DNA from: Gorsachius magnificus
Lineage: Eukaryota > Chordata > Aves > Pelecaniformes > Ardeidae
Length of the DNA: 64,000 nt
Assembly: GCA_034008185.1 (NCBI GenBank)
Contig: CM067082.1
Coordinates: 11,206,984-11,270,983 of the forward strand
Direction: 5' to 3'
Shown here: positions 13,047 through 25,890 of the stretch, piece by piece
Numbering within the stretch: the stretch's first letter is position 1
Layout: the number at the start of each line of letters is the position of its first letter
Position numbers and translations under genes: made by a program
The notes under the pieces: model-generated
Seen by the model: only the letters and a program-made list of their open reading frames with translations
What the model was told of the DNA's origin: nothing
Databases searched by the model: none

Positions 13047-16000
13047 TTAATAGGAGGTACCATGCTTGAATATTATTAGTCATCTTCTTCCAGATAAAGC
13101 TGGAAAATACTGCCCATATACTGCCCAGTCTGTAGACTACCTGGCATGTACAAAACATAAATCGTCTTTAAATCTGGATCTCCCACTTTCCCATTAGGCC
13201 ACCTGAATTACATTCTTTTAAAAGAAACTATAAGCACTCACATAGAAGCAGTTGAGTTTATTCCTGCAGAAATGAGAGATTAGCAGCATCAGGCTAATAA
13301 CTATGCACAAAACCAATCGTCTGAAAGATGCCATGGCAGAAAACTGTGACAGGAGCTGGATTATACAGTAATAAAAACTCGAGAGATTTGTCAAGGGAAT
13401 GTATAAAGCCAGAGTTGTTCCTATTTCTGTTCAATTTAATTTCTTAAGTATGCCTGTTTTTCTTGCTAACATATGATTCTGTCTCATTAAAAAAATATGG
13501 AAAGAAGCATTTTATTTTCTCTCTCTCTCTGTATGCATATTAATGTACCAACACTCTAATACATGAGTCTCATTTTCTGTTGCTAGCTGTTGAATTTTCA
13601 CATGTATTGTTAACAGAGGTGGTAACACCACCTACATTTGAAGTTTCCCAGTACTCCTAATAAATTTTGATTTTCAGTGGCTTAAAATTCTGTCAAACTG
13701 TAACCACTCAAGCTAAAATTTTCCAGGCTTGGTATCTGCCTTAGGCGGAATTTCTGAAGACACCATCATTCAAAACACCTCATCCATTTCTCAGAAAGAT
13801 GTTCAGGTAAAACTCACTGATTGCCTATCTCAGAAAAATAAAAATAATACCCTACAACTGTTTGTTGAAAAAACACTAAGCATATTAGATTTTGTGGTAG
13901 AAATTCAAAATTTAACAGGTAGAAAGTGAAATTCGGACCTAGGATGGGTCGCATGCCATTTCTGCCTCTTAGTTGTAACCTTTAAAAAAAAACCCCAAGT
14001 TTGTCCAAGAGCTGAGGCAGTTGGCAGCTGTGCACCTAAAAATTCCTTCCACACTGGTTGTGTTTTCCTGCCTCCTGCCAGCTCTCGAGGCCAGGAACTC
14101 TCTCTTTCTCTCCCTCCCTCTCTTTTTGTGTGAACTCAGTGTTTCCCTTGCTGATTGCTGAGCCCAGGCTCTGTGAAGGAGGATACAATCCAATTTGAAC
14201 TGGACAAAATTCAGCTCAATAGGAGTTTAAGAGTTAGATGTGGCATCATATACCAGGACAGGTACCACTTAGAGAAAATGGGACACGTGTACCTGAAGAT
14301 CCACAGCTCCTCGACCTCACATCTACCAGCAAGCATTTTGTACATCTCCACTGGAAAATCATGCATTTCAGTGTCTGTTAGTGCTGCTCAGCAGAAAGGA
14401 TGAGAATCTCATGCAGCAGTTACAAAATTATCTCAAGAGGCAAGAGGTCTGTGCAGTGGATCTAAAGGTTGCCATGCCTATAAAGGTGCATGTGCATGTA
14501 ACTCAGTTGCTACCTGATGGAATTTCTGTTTGGGTGTTTGGGTTCTTTTTTTTCCCTCCCTTTTTCTTTATTAAAAACCTAGGAAATAACTCTCTTTCTC
14601 CTTCATGCACAGACACCCTTTTGAAAGAACCCTGACATTGCAAAAACAAGCACTTAAAACTTAGAAAATACCAAATAAGAACAGCAATGCAGTCAAGTGC
14701 ATATCCTAAAACAAGGCTTTTAATGTCCACTTTTAACTACCTTGCTTGAAAATAGACATGTAACCCCCCATGGTGCAAGTCATGTGCACATATGCAATGG
14801 ACAAGATTAAACTCCTAAGTAAGTCTGAGTTTTGTTTATTTTGAATGGTTTCAGGCTGTTCCTTCTCCGTGTCCTGCTTAACACAAAGTTTTTGGCAAAA
14901 TGTTTTTCTTCAAACCATGATTTTTCTCGTAGACATGCTTACAGTGAAAATCCTACCTTCCTGCAAAGTGAGTCCAAATTGTGGACAGATTTACAATGGA
15001 GAATAAGCACACTATGCCGTTGTTTGGCCAGAAGCATACAAGAAGTCACATAGATCATGGCAGGGGAGAGGTTTTGTTGCTGTACAGTACCCATTTCCCC
15101 CAGCATCGACACTGCTGATCTTTGTCTTGATGGTCCTTTACCCCATAACTCAGCCAAGAAGCTCCACACCTGTTAATGTGGAATGTGTTTTAGTCATTAT
15201 CATATGGTACTGGACCCTCTGCTGATGGCATAAAACAGTGCTTCAGCAACAGGGATAGAGAAATTTCCCTTCTTCAAAGCCTTGGAATGGATCATCAAGG
15301 ACTGCAATTCTGACCGAAAAACTCCATTTAGACTATGATACAAATCATTGTGATGACCCAGTTCAAAGAAGTAGGTGGGAGAGGTGGATCATGTCCTACT
15401 TTGCCAATGAATCCTCAGGAGTTAATTCTGTCCTGAGAAAATTGTCCCAGGACAGGAGAGGGGGCCATGCAAGAGGCAGCCTTTCTAAAGGAGAGGAAGA
15501 AAATGTTGTTTAAACAGAATCAGGGTTGGTCGGTGCAGACTTGAAGACTTGAAAATATTTTATTTTTATGAAAACAATATTTGGACCCAGCACATTATAC
15601 ACTATGGTCCAATAAAAGGCATCACATCCTCTACCTAAGTTATTTATTTCCTTAGCATTTGGAGGGTACACACAGCAATAAAAAAATGTGTTATTTACAT
15701 ATATAAAAAAGCAGCATAATCCTTTCAGCGTGTTGATTCCTGCCACAGCCAAGTGATCTGGTCCAAGTCTACACAATGAACTGCCCGTAACATCTGTCTC
15801 CATCCAAGAGAACCTGAGACTTTGGGGTACTCCAAGCTGCACGTTATCTCTTGGACATGTTTTTCATTTGATGTCTAATGGGAGCACTCTGGCATACAAT
15901 TCACAAATAAGAGAATGCAAGGACTGTTTCTTCTGTATGAAATCTCCTCATATAATTTTCCAAATGAAATATGACAGTACTGTAGGCAAGAGACTACTGT

Positions 16001-17773
16001 AACTTGTTTGCATATGTTCCCCTGGAGAGTGATGCCACAGTCAGTAGCTCAAGCTCTCATGAGGAAACATAGGCTAAAAAAAACCCCAAAGGGTCTATCT
16101 GTTATAAGCAAAACTACACTTAATTCCCAAGGTGCACAACAGAATGGCCAAAGCCAGGCACAGTTCCAAGGCAGACAAGGAGTTATATGGGTATTTTTTC
16201 TTCTGGTTTAAAATTCTAATTAGCTCCTATGAACCTAGCAGTTTTCTATGACAATACCACCTTCCCTTGGCAACTCTTCCAAATAAATTATATTGTTCTC
16301 TTGTTGTACCAGCACCTCTTCCACTGATGCCTGTACACATTGTTTCTGGTTACAGCTTCTGAAACAAAACTGCAATATTTCCATCATCACCTCTACCTTT
16401 TTCTCCTCATTTTTAGTCCCTTGTTTATTGCATCTAATACAGCTGTAGAGATCAATCCTAAATAGGGTCAGAAATAATTTTAATGTGCTTTTCACAAATA
16501 AAACTATCCACTACTAACTCATAACAGCATGATTTTAACCACAGTCTGAAGCCTCATTAGAACCAAAACAACCTCTGTTCATGTGTTAGCATTTGGCTTT
16601 ATGCTACATGCAAAGTGAATGCCTCAACATTTCAACAGCAGATATCCTTTCTGGTCTTAAAGAATGCCAACTGTGCTTAATTTCATTTGGTTTTGTTTTT
16701 GTTTTTTTTTCTTTTCCAATTTATCTTAAGATTATTAATCAGCAATTGATAGGAAAATTGCTCATCTTGAAAAATAATGAAATATCTCTGTTTGTCACCT
16801 GAAGCTGATTAGAAGTTAAGGGACAAACTATGCATTTGGGTTACACAAAACTTTACAGTTGCAACTAGTCTGCAGACGGCAGCCACCTGGAACCTAGATC
16901 CACCCTCTCCAAGTAAATATCCTCTTGCCCCTTACTGATGACAGTTTAATGACTGGGACACACAATAAGGGAACCATGACTGGACCCACCAGTGACACAC
17001 TCAAGTATTGTTAGAGAACTTCTTACTGGCTTGTTTTTTTGTGGTGGTTTTTTTTTTTCTTTTTCTTTAATTGGTTGTTTCTTCCAAATAAATTTTCTCT
17101 AACCCATTTCACAGAAGGAAAAAAAAAAAAGTTTTTTCATTGGTTAAGAATAGCTATTTAACACTCTATTTGCCACCATGTTATACACTGAGCCCAGCAG
17201 AAATGGGAACACAATTGACTTCTTGAAATTGGGCTGTGGGTTGTTCTGCACTGATTTTTTCACTGTGAGGGGAACATCTTTCTCTGTCTCACCTAATTCT
17301 CTCATTCTCAACCTTTTTCTCTCAAGAGGACCGAAGGCACATTAAAAGCAAGGAAAGCATTAGATACTTACAAAATAAAGGAATTGCCTTGGCTTGGGTT
17401 CTTATGCAGCTTTTCAGTGACTTCCTGACGCTAGTTGCAGTGAAAGCCCAGGGACTGCTGAGACGTGTCATTTGGGATGCACACATTAAAACTAGGGATT
17501 TTTAAAGTTTTTTATGAAATGCCTGGTAATAATAATTGTGAACAGCTCACTGACATAGAGGAACTTTTATTTAGCCTTTCATAATAAGCTGTGGCACTAA
17601 ACATCCTGAGAAAACATTTCCAACATGAATATTTTTTGTCTTTAATTGTCTGGTCTGCAGACTGTGTACAGGGATAAGTGATTTTTTTTCTGCCACATGG
17701 ACATCTTCCTGCACCACTATCAATGTGCCAACATTCCTTTACTACCACCACCACCATTATTAGTAATCATGCC

Positions 17774-17791
17774 TTTTTTTTTTTTTTTTTT
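17774..17791. repeat. Poly-T tract
   Basis: Eighteen T residues in a row, just after a short CCA-rich stretch (near 17743-17757). Confidence 0.8.
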
Positions 17792-20700
17792 GTTATCATT
17801 TTATGTGCTCCTAACCATGTAACAGAAATTCAAGTAGGCTTCATCTGCTTAAACATGTGTCTGCAATTTAGGTATCTACATCTGGCCAAATATGCTCTGG
17901 TCTGTGCCCTTGCCATGTTTGGTTTCCTAGTGCAGATGTACCCATTGTGAATCTTGCAAAGTCTTTCTGTTGTGATAAAGGTATGAATTCTGTTGCTTTC
18001 AGTAAAGTTTCTAAAATTCAAATTCAAATGCTATGTTATAGTAGCAAACAGCATACAAAGAAGGAAAAATGGGACTAGTAGGAAAAAAACATGTTACAGG
18101 ATACTGCCTGGAATATATTCTGCCCTTAAAACACCCACATTATCTCCCATTAACAGTAATGGAAATTGTGCATGCACATCAAGGTAGAATATAGCCAAGG
18201 CTTTGACTGCTTTGATATATATTTATTAATGTAGCTATATGTTCATTCCTTCAGCCAATTTAAAAACCTGTGATTCAGAGTTTAAATTTATTCATTAATA
18301 CCTGCAAATAGAGAAAAACAGCATGGAGCCAACATTAATTTAAAGAAAAACAATCTGATTATATGGTGAAATATGTCAGGCAAAAGGAAGGAAATGAAGG
18401 CTAATTTTTTTCTTTCTTGTTGAGATTAGAGACACTGTCAGAATGGTTATCCCATTGAGATCAATTGTTTGGAAAAAAACTTAGTGATTAAAAATTTATG
18501 GTACAATTATAGACGAGATCATTAGTGTCAGAAAAGGTACATATTGTCTTGCATAGGCAATAATAGAAATAAATGTCTTAGAATATGTAATTTTAGAACA
18601 GTATGTCTGCAGCTGTGAAGAGTTTTGATTGATACATATTGTATATACAAAATGTAAACAAAAGTATAGAGATATCTTTTCATTTATGTGATTAGACTCA
18701 TTTGGGCTAGGTTTAATAATTTGAGATCACATTGTGAAATACTGTGAAATTACGAAGTTTGAGAATTAGAATACTTTAGACGCATAAAACCATTGAAAAC
18801 TAACAGCAGGCTGCAGATCATACACCCACCCACCTTATCTTAAAATTGTGGACAAAAATTGCTATATTCCAATCTATTTTTTAGTAACTATTATTTTACT
18901 TTTTTAAAATTTATTATACGTATTAAAAGACTTGCACCTAAATGCCCCAAAAAAGTCAGTTGTTGTATTTTACCTAGTTCCCACTAAAACTATGAATACT
19001 CTGTTTTGTAGAAAACAGGTACCATTGTGTAATCCTGGCTAACTCATCCCGCAGAAGAAAGTAGCGAGTCCTAGCTTTCTTCATATTAAGCTTTGATATA
19101 AGAGGAAAAATATCTCCTAGCTAAACAGATGAAAAAGTACAGGCTACATTAAATTTAAGGTCATCTCCAAAGGCACAAATTCAGAAATAAATAACAATAA
19201 AACAAAAATTGTAGACAGATATCCTGTGCAAATCAGAAAGATTCAAAGTTCAGATGTTATGGACTGGTCTATAACTCTGCATTTGCAATTTCTTTGGATT
19301 TGAGGGATTACTATATATGTTCTCTTCAGTCAGTACTTTAAAATACAAATGTTAAGCCTTCACTTACAAAAACCTCATTTTTTTAAGTGAAAAAGGAGGA
19401 TTCCTTTCCTGGTGCTAACAACTAATCCAGCCCCTAAAACACCTTGCTAGATAAAAAGGCAAGTACTAAGTAGTGAATGCTTTGCTTTTCAATCAGTTTC
19501 TAGAAGGTTGAATTTCATCAAGCCTGGTTCTTTTATTACAGCGTTAATGACGTATCCTCATGTTACAGGCATGCCATAATGCTGAAAGACTCTGAAACCG
19601 ATCAACTCCGCTATCATCAAAGAACTCAAATGGTTCTTTTTATGTCAGGAAATGATATAATCTCTCTTAGAGCTCTCTCATGACAAACTGACCCAATTCA
19701 AATGTAATAATAACGTTCTTGAACTTTGGATGGTTTCTATTGATAGCAAATTTCCATATTTGATAGCTCTGGTGCTATTTATGCTAGGCTTGCCAGCCCT
19801 ACCTAGTTCACAGTCCTCCAAATCACCAACAAATCAAAAGTTGCCCAAGCATGACATTTGAACCTGTTGCAAAATATCAATTCCATCTTTCCCAAACATG
19901 AATGGATGAGATAATGATTAGATCACAGGATCAAGCATGTTTATTATAAAGATCAGCCTGATTTGGCTTAAAGCTTCCTTCAGGTCCTGGTTTCTTTGAA
20001 TTCAATGCAAGTTTTAGTTATATGTCCACTGTGACTTTTCCTCCAGTTCAGTTTACATCTGGTTTTCCCCTTCTCATTCTAACTTGAGTGCGAACAAAAA
20101 ATTTGGGCGCTATCACTTTTTTTCATCTGGTTTCATAATGCAAGGAAAAATTTCACAGAATTTAATGTAATCCCACAATCAGAGTGATGAATCTAAAAAC
20201 AAAACCCAAGTTCATGCAAAAGGCAATGTGGAACAGAAGGCTGAACCTGCAAAGACAATTCTGTTTTTCATAGGAAGCTGAAGAAACTTTAAAGAAAAAT
20301 AAACATTTTGGCTAATTAAAATTTGAAAATTTGATTTTTTTTCCAGACAAAACACCTCCATTCCCAAATAATTTTAGGTTAAGAGAAACATATTTTTCAA
20401 CCTAAAATATATAGCCCATGAGGGTTTTATTAGTAAAATTAGGTCAAGTTTGTAATGAAACATTTCAAAATAAAAACCAGTTTTGTCTTAAAGTGAGAAA
20501 CCTTTTGATTTATTTAGTAATTTTTTTCAGTTGAAAGAGATGAACTCAGAAACAATTTGAAATTTTGTAGCTGATCAGTATTCCTCTGAATAAATAAATA
20601 ACCGAAAAATTTCACTCTGGTACACGAATGACTTTGAAACATGAACAAGAGTAAATTAGCCAGCTTCAAAAACAAACTTATAAAGTGCTATTCAGTTATG

Positions 20701-21153
20701 TCTATAATCATATATCTCACCTTCACTTCAAGATGCAGAAGGGAGTCAAATGTAATGTTACTGAATAAATAAAATCCAGTCATCCAGTCCATTCTGTTTT
20801 GACTGGAGGAAGGAGCTTCTCATCATCAGAGTGTCAAAACACAGACTTTTGGTTTCACTGACCAAAGATGATGGTTCTGCTGTTACTTGATTTCTCTGAA
20901 GTGTAACTGATGGCAAAAATCTAAGCACAAAACCACGTTTAACAGCAGTGCTCTCTTACTGTGGCCACCATGTATAACTACAACTGCAGAATACTCCACT
21001 GCCAAAAATTATTAAATACACACTGCACACTTAACTCTGCTTAGAGCAAAATTAATCAAAAAATATGGGTCTTTTTCTCTACTCCTGAGGTTATCAGAAT
21101 CAGCTGAGAAAGCTTAGTCTGCCTCCAGGTCTCACTGTATAGAATAGAGTATA

Positions 21154-21178
21154 TACAGTCCATATAGTATGGACTGTA
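21154..21178. repeat. Perfect short inverted repeat
   Basis: Arms of 11 bp (21154-21164, TACAGTCCATA, and its exact complement at 21168-21178) are separated by a 3-base loop, TAG. No T run follows and there is no reason to call it a terminator. It could form a tight stem-loop in RNA from either strand. Confidence 0.8.
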
Positions 21179-24100
21179 AGTATGAACAACCAGAGTACAT
21201 GCCAGCAGAAAGTGGTTACCACTGGGAAAGCTGATTCAGGGCTCCTTCCAGACCTGCTTTGGTACCCAATATCCACAAGATTAATTATGTTGTCTTCTAA
21301 GTACCAAGTACTATGTTGACCACTTCTATCCAAAGTAAACCCAAATCAGAAGACATGTGAAACGATGTCAGTCAAAATCCTCCTAAAATAAAACAGTACC
21401 TTTTGTGCACTGGTCTCCCCTCCTTGTGCCCATCTAAGGAAGAGCATGGAACTACACACAACAGAAGAAAAAGTTACTAGGCTATATATATATAAAAGTA
21501 TCAGTATGTCTAAGCTTTGACCATTGCTAAATGAAATGATTTCTACCCGTAAAAACCTGTAAGCATAAAGTATAGGACACAGGGGTTTTACTCAAAAAGC
21601 AAAGAGCATGCAGAGATGTTAAATTGAAAAAGGCAACTGTGATTCATCATAAATTTCTCAATATATTTGCCCTGAAGGAAGAGATACAATGCAAATGGAA
21701 AATTAATTGAAAACCACTACATTTTCTTCAGCAGGGCCCTGACAATTGTTCATTTCATACAAGATAGTACACTGTTTCCTTTTGGGGATGTCCTAAGCAA
21801 TTTTATTTAAGGTATGACAATAACTTTGGTGGGCAAGACTGACAATTTCTTCCCCTTCAGACACACAGATGCCTCTTGAAGGTAACTAATTTTATGGAAA
21901 GCTTATAGCTTTCATCTGAACATTAATAAGAAAGAACAAAAAGTGAAGAATACTGACATTCTTGACCTAAATTCAAGCCAGGTCCCCAGACTGTTGAACA
22001 CCTGAAACAATATTGATGAGTGGACTTCGTACATTCAGTGACAGTAAGAATCATTTTATTTTCCTCTTAAAGCTTTAAATTCTTCGTATTCCTTCCTTTT
22101 CTCGTTGTTGTTTTGACACTCACACTAATGTAATTACTTCAACAGCTGACACGCTTAAGTAGTAAAGATTTGAGTAGGTACTGTGTATCATTAGAAGAGT
22201 TTGACCTTGCTGACATAAAGAAAAAGGCAGGAGAGTTATGGCTGGGTACATATCAGAAACTAGATATTCAGGTTGAATATAATTCTTCAGTAGAGTAGTA
22301 GAAAAGTAGTTAAAAATGGAGGTGTGTGTTGCTGGATGACATGACACAGGTCAAGATCAGCCAAATGACATGGAGCTATGAAAAAAAACCACATCATAAT
22401 GCCAAGTCAAATTATTCAGTGGAATCACTTCTCCATCGTGGCTCGCTGTGATAACTGAGCAATTAAAAATGTAAATAAAAAGAGAACTTGCTCCCCGGCA
22501 AGCCTTAGGGCTAAAAAGACCTGTTCACCAAGCTTACAAGAGATAAATTACAGCTAATAGGCAAGTTTTAAAATAATTTATAAAGAGCTAGTCAGTGAAG
22601 CAAGCTGCTTTTGTGTTAGAAATTAACACTTCCACTGATTCAAGGAATTTGCATGCAAAGCCAGTCTTCTCAATGACTCTCTACCATGCTTCGTTTATTC
22701 CATTGCAAACTGTGAGGTCCCGGTTTGCATTCTCCCAAACATGCATGCAGAAGTGCAAACATGTTTTTGCACATGCCAAATAGGCAGTTACAAGTGCAAT
22801 CACTTGTTGGTGCAAAATTGGTCACACTGAGCACAAACCAAATCGTGGTTCCTGGGTAGTTACTTTGGAGCACTCATAAGCACCCTTTTGGCATGAAGAA
22901 ATTAATTTTAGAAAACTGCTTTGAATATCTTTGCCCCATAGATGCATAAAATCTACTCTTAAGATGCATGATACCTGTTCCCCATCAGTTGCCTCAATGG
23001 TTGCATAGGAAAGTTTTGGTCATATTAGGAAATTCATATAGTTCATAGACAAATCTCCTCTATTAGACCAGGAGCAATATATCAAAAAAGTGCATAAAAG
23101 TAAAGATATTAATGATTTTGAGTTAGAAATAAATCATCTAGTTAATAACCTGCAATAAACACTCAAACACAGACAGGGTGAAATCTTGTTCTCCAACATA
23201 GAGACTAGACTATAATATACAACACAATATCAAACAGTTTAGTTTCCAAGAAACTCAAACGAGCATTTTCTTGCTTTGAAGGTACAGCAGTTCACAGTCC
23301 CTGAGTTCCACTTGAAGAACTTTGATTTAACAGAAGTTTCCAATTGAAACTCTGTCAGTCAAAACTGACAAGGTTCATCTGTGGTCTCTCTTCAGGCTAC
23401 TGTTAAGAAATGACCAACTGCACTCAAAAGTACAGAAAACTGAATAAATATTTCCAGGAACTATAAGTAAGTGTCTCAATTCTCTGTTACTCAAGCAAAG
23501 TACTAACAGGGCCTTAACATCTATTTAAAATTATTATCACTGTTACAATAGCAAGTGCGTTCAAACCTGAAAAAAAAAAAAAGTAAATACACATCAAATA
23601 GGAAACTATTTATAAAGGCAGGAAGGAAGCAGACAATTTTAGAGATTCAATTAACATCATAGACAGGATGTTTTTTATTGGAAAAGAGAGGGAGAAAAGA
23701 AGAGCAATCTATCAGGGCTTCCTTACATTGCAATTTTTACTTGGACAGGATCATGAGATGCATATTCAGGACTGCATATGCAGTAAGCTACATTCAGAGC
23801 TGTTTCCCCGCTTCCCCCAAAAAGGTTTTGAAACACACATTGTCATCCATGACCTAGGAGAGCAGTGGTCTGAAAAATAGAGCAATAAATCAGACATGAG
23901 GAAGCAAATAATCTCGTCCTGAATTTTCTCTATGAGTCACCTGACAACATAAGTCTCATAGTAATTCTGAAGGTTGTGGGGCCTCATAGGAAAACTTAAT
24001 AGAAAAACCTTTGTCCCCAGGCAAGCTTATTTGCAGACCTTACAATTGTATGCTCCTGCAGAGAGGTGAATAATGTCATGAAAGCCCACATCCTTCTGTT

Positions 24101-25890
24101 TCTGATGCCACACGATCATGCAAAAAATTGTCTCTTATGAAAGGCAAAAAGAGTCTATGTAAAAAATGAGCATGTTGGTAATGTTGGTAAAGCTCTGTAT
24201 GCAATTAAATCATACCAGGCACTCAAATACTATTTTTACCATAGCCACAGGAACACGTGGATTTGAGAAAAACCAGGAGCAGGACAGCGTGTGCTCCCAT
24301 ATAGAGATCTTTCCTTGCTGTCGTCTTTTCCTGCTGGGTCAGGCAATTAGAAACAGCTTCAGTCTGACCCTGCTATGTTTGTGTTGAGGGAGCTGAAGCT
24401 TTCACCTGAATTTCCTCTGCTTCTTCTGCCTCATACATGGAGAAAGCCCATAATTAAAGCTCAACATCTTCTCTTCATCGATCTTTTAAACTGCCACAGT
24501 TTTTAGTGCTGGATTTTTGTATCAAGCATGGTTTTTTTCCTCATAATCCCCTTAAGCCACAACCCCAGGAGCCTATTCATTGCCAGCACCATGCAGGACA
24601 ATGGAAGAAAGAGGCCTCAGTTTTAATCAAGTGCCAGCCCTTGTAACCAAATGGGGAGGGAAGTCAGCTATGTGACCCCATGCAGGCTCCTATCGTTGGA
24701 GCAACTAACACTTTGCAAGTTGTCCAGATCCTTTTCAGTACCACAGACTAGCTAACAGTATAGGTGAAACCTAATCCAGTTATGTTCATGGTCTCAAATA
24801 ACTCAGTTCCCAGTTGTGTGTCCTGGTCCTCTGACTATCCCTGCCTATTTCATAAAAGTCCTAATTGTTACTTATTCTTGGAATTTCTCTTGCAGTGAAG
24901 CATCACGTTCCCTCCAGAACAAAGCCTGGGTGTGCCTGTGGGTCTCCACAGTTCACGGGAGGGACTCTGCCTGGATGGCACTGAACAAGTTTGGTTCCTT
25001 CTTCCCCATGCTGTCCTCCAGATTGTCCCAGAAAGCTTTGTGCATTCATTCCTGCTCTTATGCAGCACCCCAGGACATACAATGCATACCCTCAGCAGCA
25101 TGCCATAAAAACAAAACTCTAGTGGACTCCAGATGCCAGTTAAAATGTTCCTCACAACTTGAATGGAAAAATATCACAAAAGATAATAAGTGAGAATATA
25201 ACGATGAAAGAAAAGCCCTACTGGCCACAATAGCCTCGTTCAGCATTTTGTCTCTTGCAGGGGCACTAGGAGATGCTATACAAGGAGCACACCTGGACGC
25301 TGTGGCCCATTCACCTCATGCTTCCTCAGCTTCTGAGGAATATCCCCAATGGGTGATTAGGGATATTAGAGGGTACATTCTTGCTGGTTTGTATCTGTTA
25401 ATTGACCTGTTGTCCGTTAATTTGCCTAACCTCTTTCTAAAGTTGCCAGCACTGTCTATCTCCATAACTCTCTGTCCAGAAGGTCACCAAACTGTATGTA
25501 AAGAAGTACTTTCTTTTATCTGTTTTTAGTCAATCATGTACTTATTTTAATGAATGACTTGTAGTTCTAGTATTGTGGAGGTGGTGAAAAAAGATTCTAC
25601 ATTTACCTTATCCACTCCTTCATGATTCCATAAAACTCCATCATACCCCTCTCCACAGCCTTCTCCCTTCAAACTGAAGCACCCCAGCCCTTCCAGTTTC
25701 ACTTTGTAAGGCAGCTCCATCCATTGGTTATTTCAGTTGCCAGCACAACCACTCTATAACACTTAGCCTGCTGATCAGGACTCAGCGCTGGAGCAGATGC
25801 ACTTAGCAGTGTTGCATTTAACTATGAATTCTACAGCTTTCCATTATACCATGAAAAACTCCTGCTTTGGCACTAATGTAGTCTATACGA

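Larger units (their letters stand above)
13047..25890. other. AT-rich, repeat-poor stretch
   Basis: About 12.8 kb without a recognised gene or transposon. It contains many short T and A runs and a short CCA run near 17750. From 18188 to 21099 there is not even a chance open frame of 60 codons on either strand, consistent with high AT content. A weak plus-strand exon-like block (13727-13806) and a short perfect hairpin near 21.16 kb are given under findings. Confidence 0.45.

Noticed and set aside
15510..15842. 110-codon minus-strand open frame
   Set aside because: The composition is rich in C, F and Y with no motif, and no splice signals flank it; a few frames of this length are expected by chance.
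24816..25193. 125-codon plus-strand open frame
   Set aside because: The sequence is not protein-like and an equally long frame lies opposite it; no splice support.
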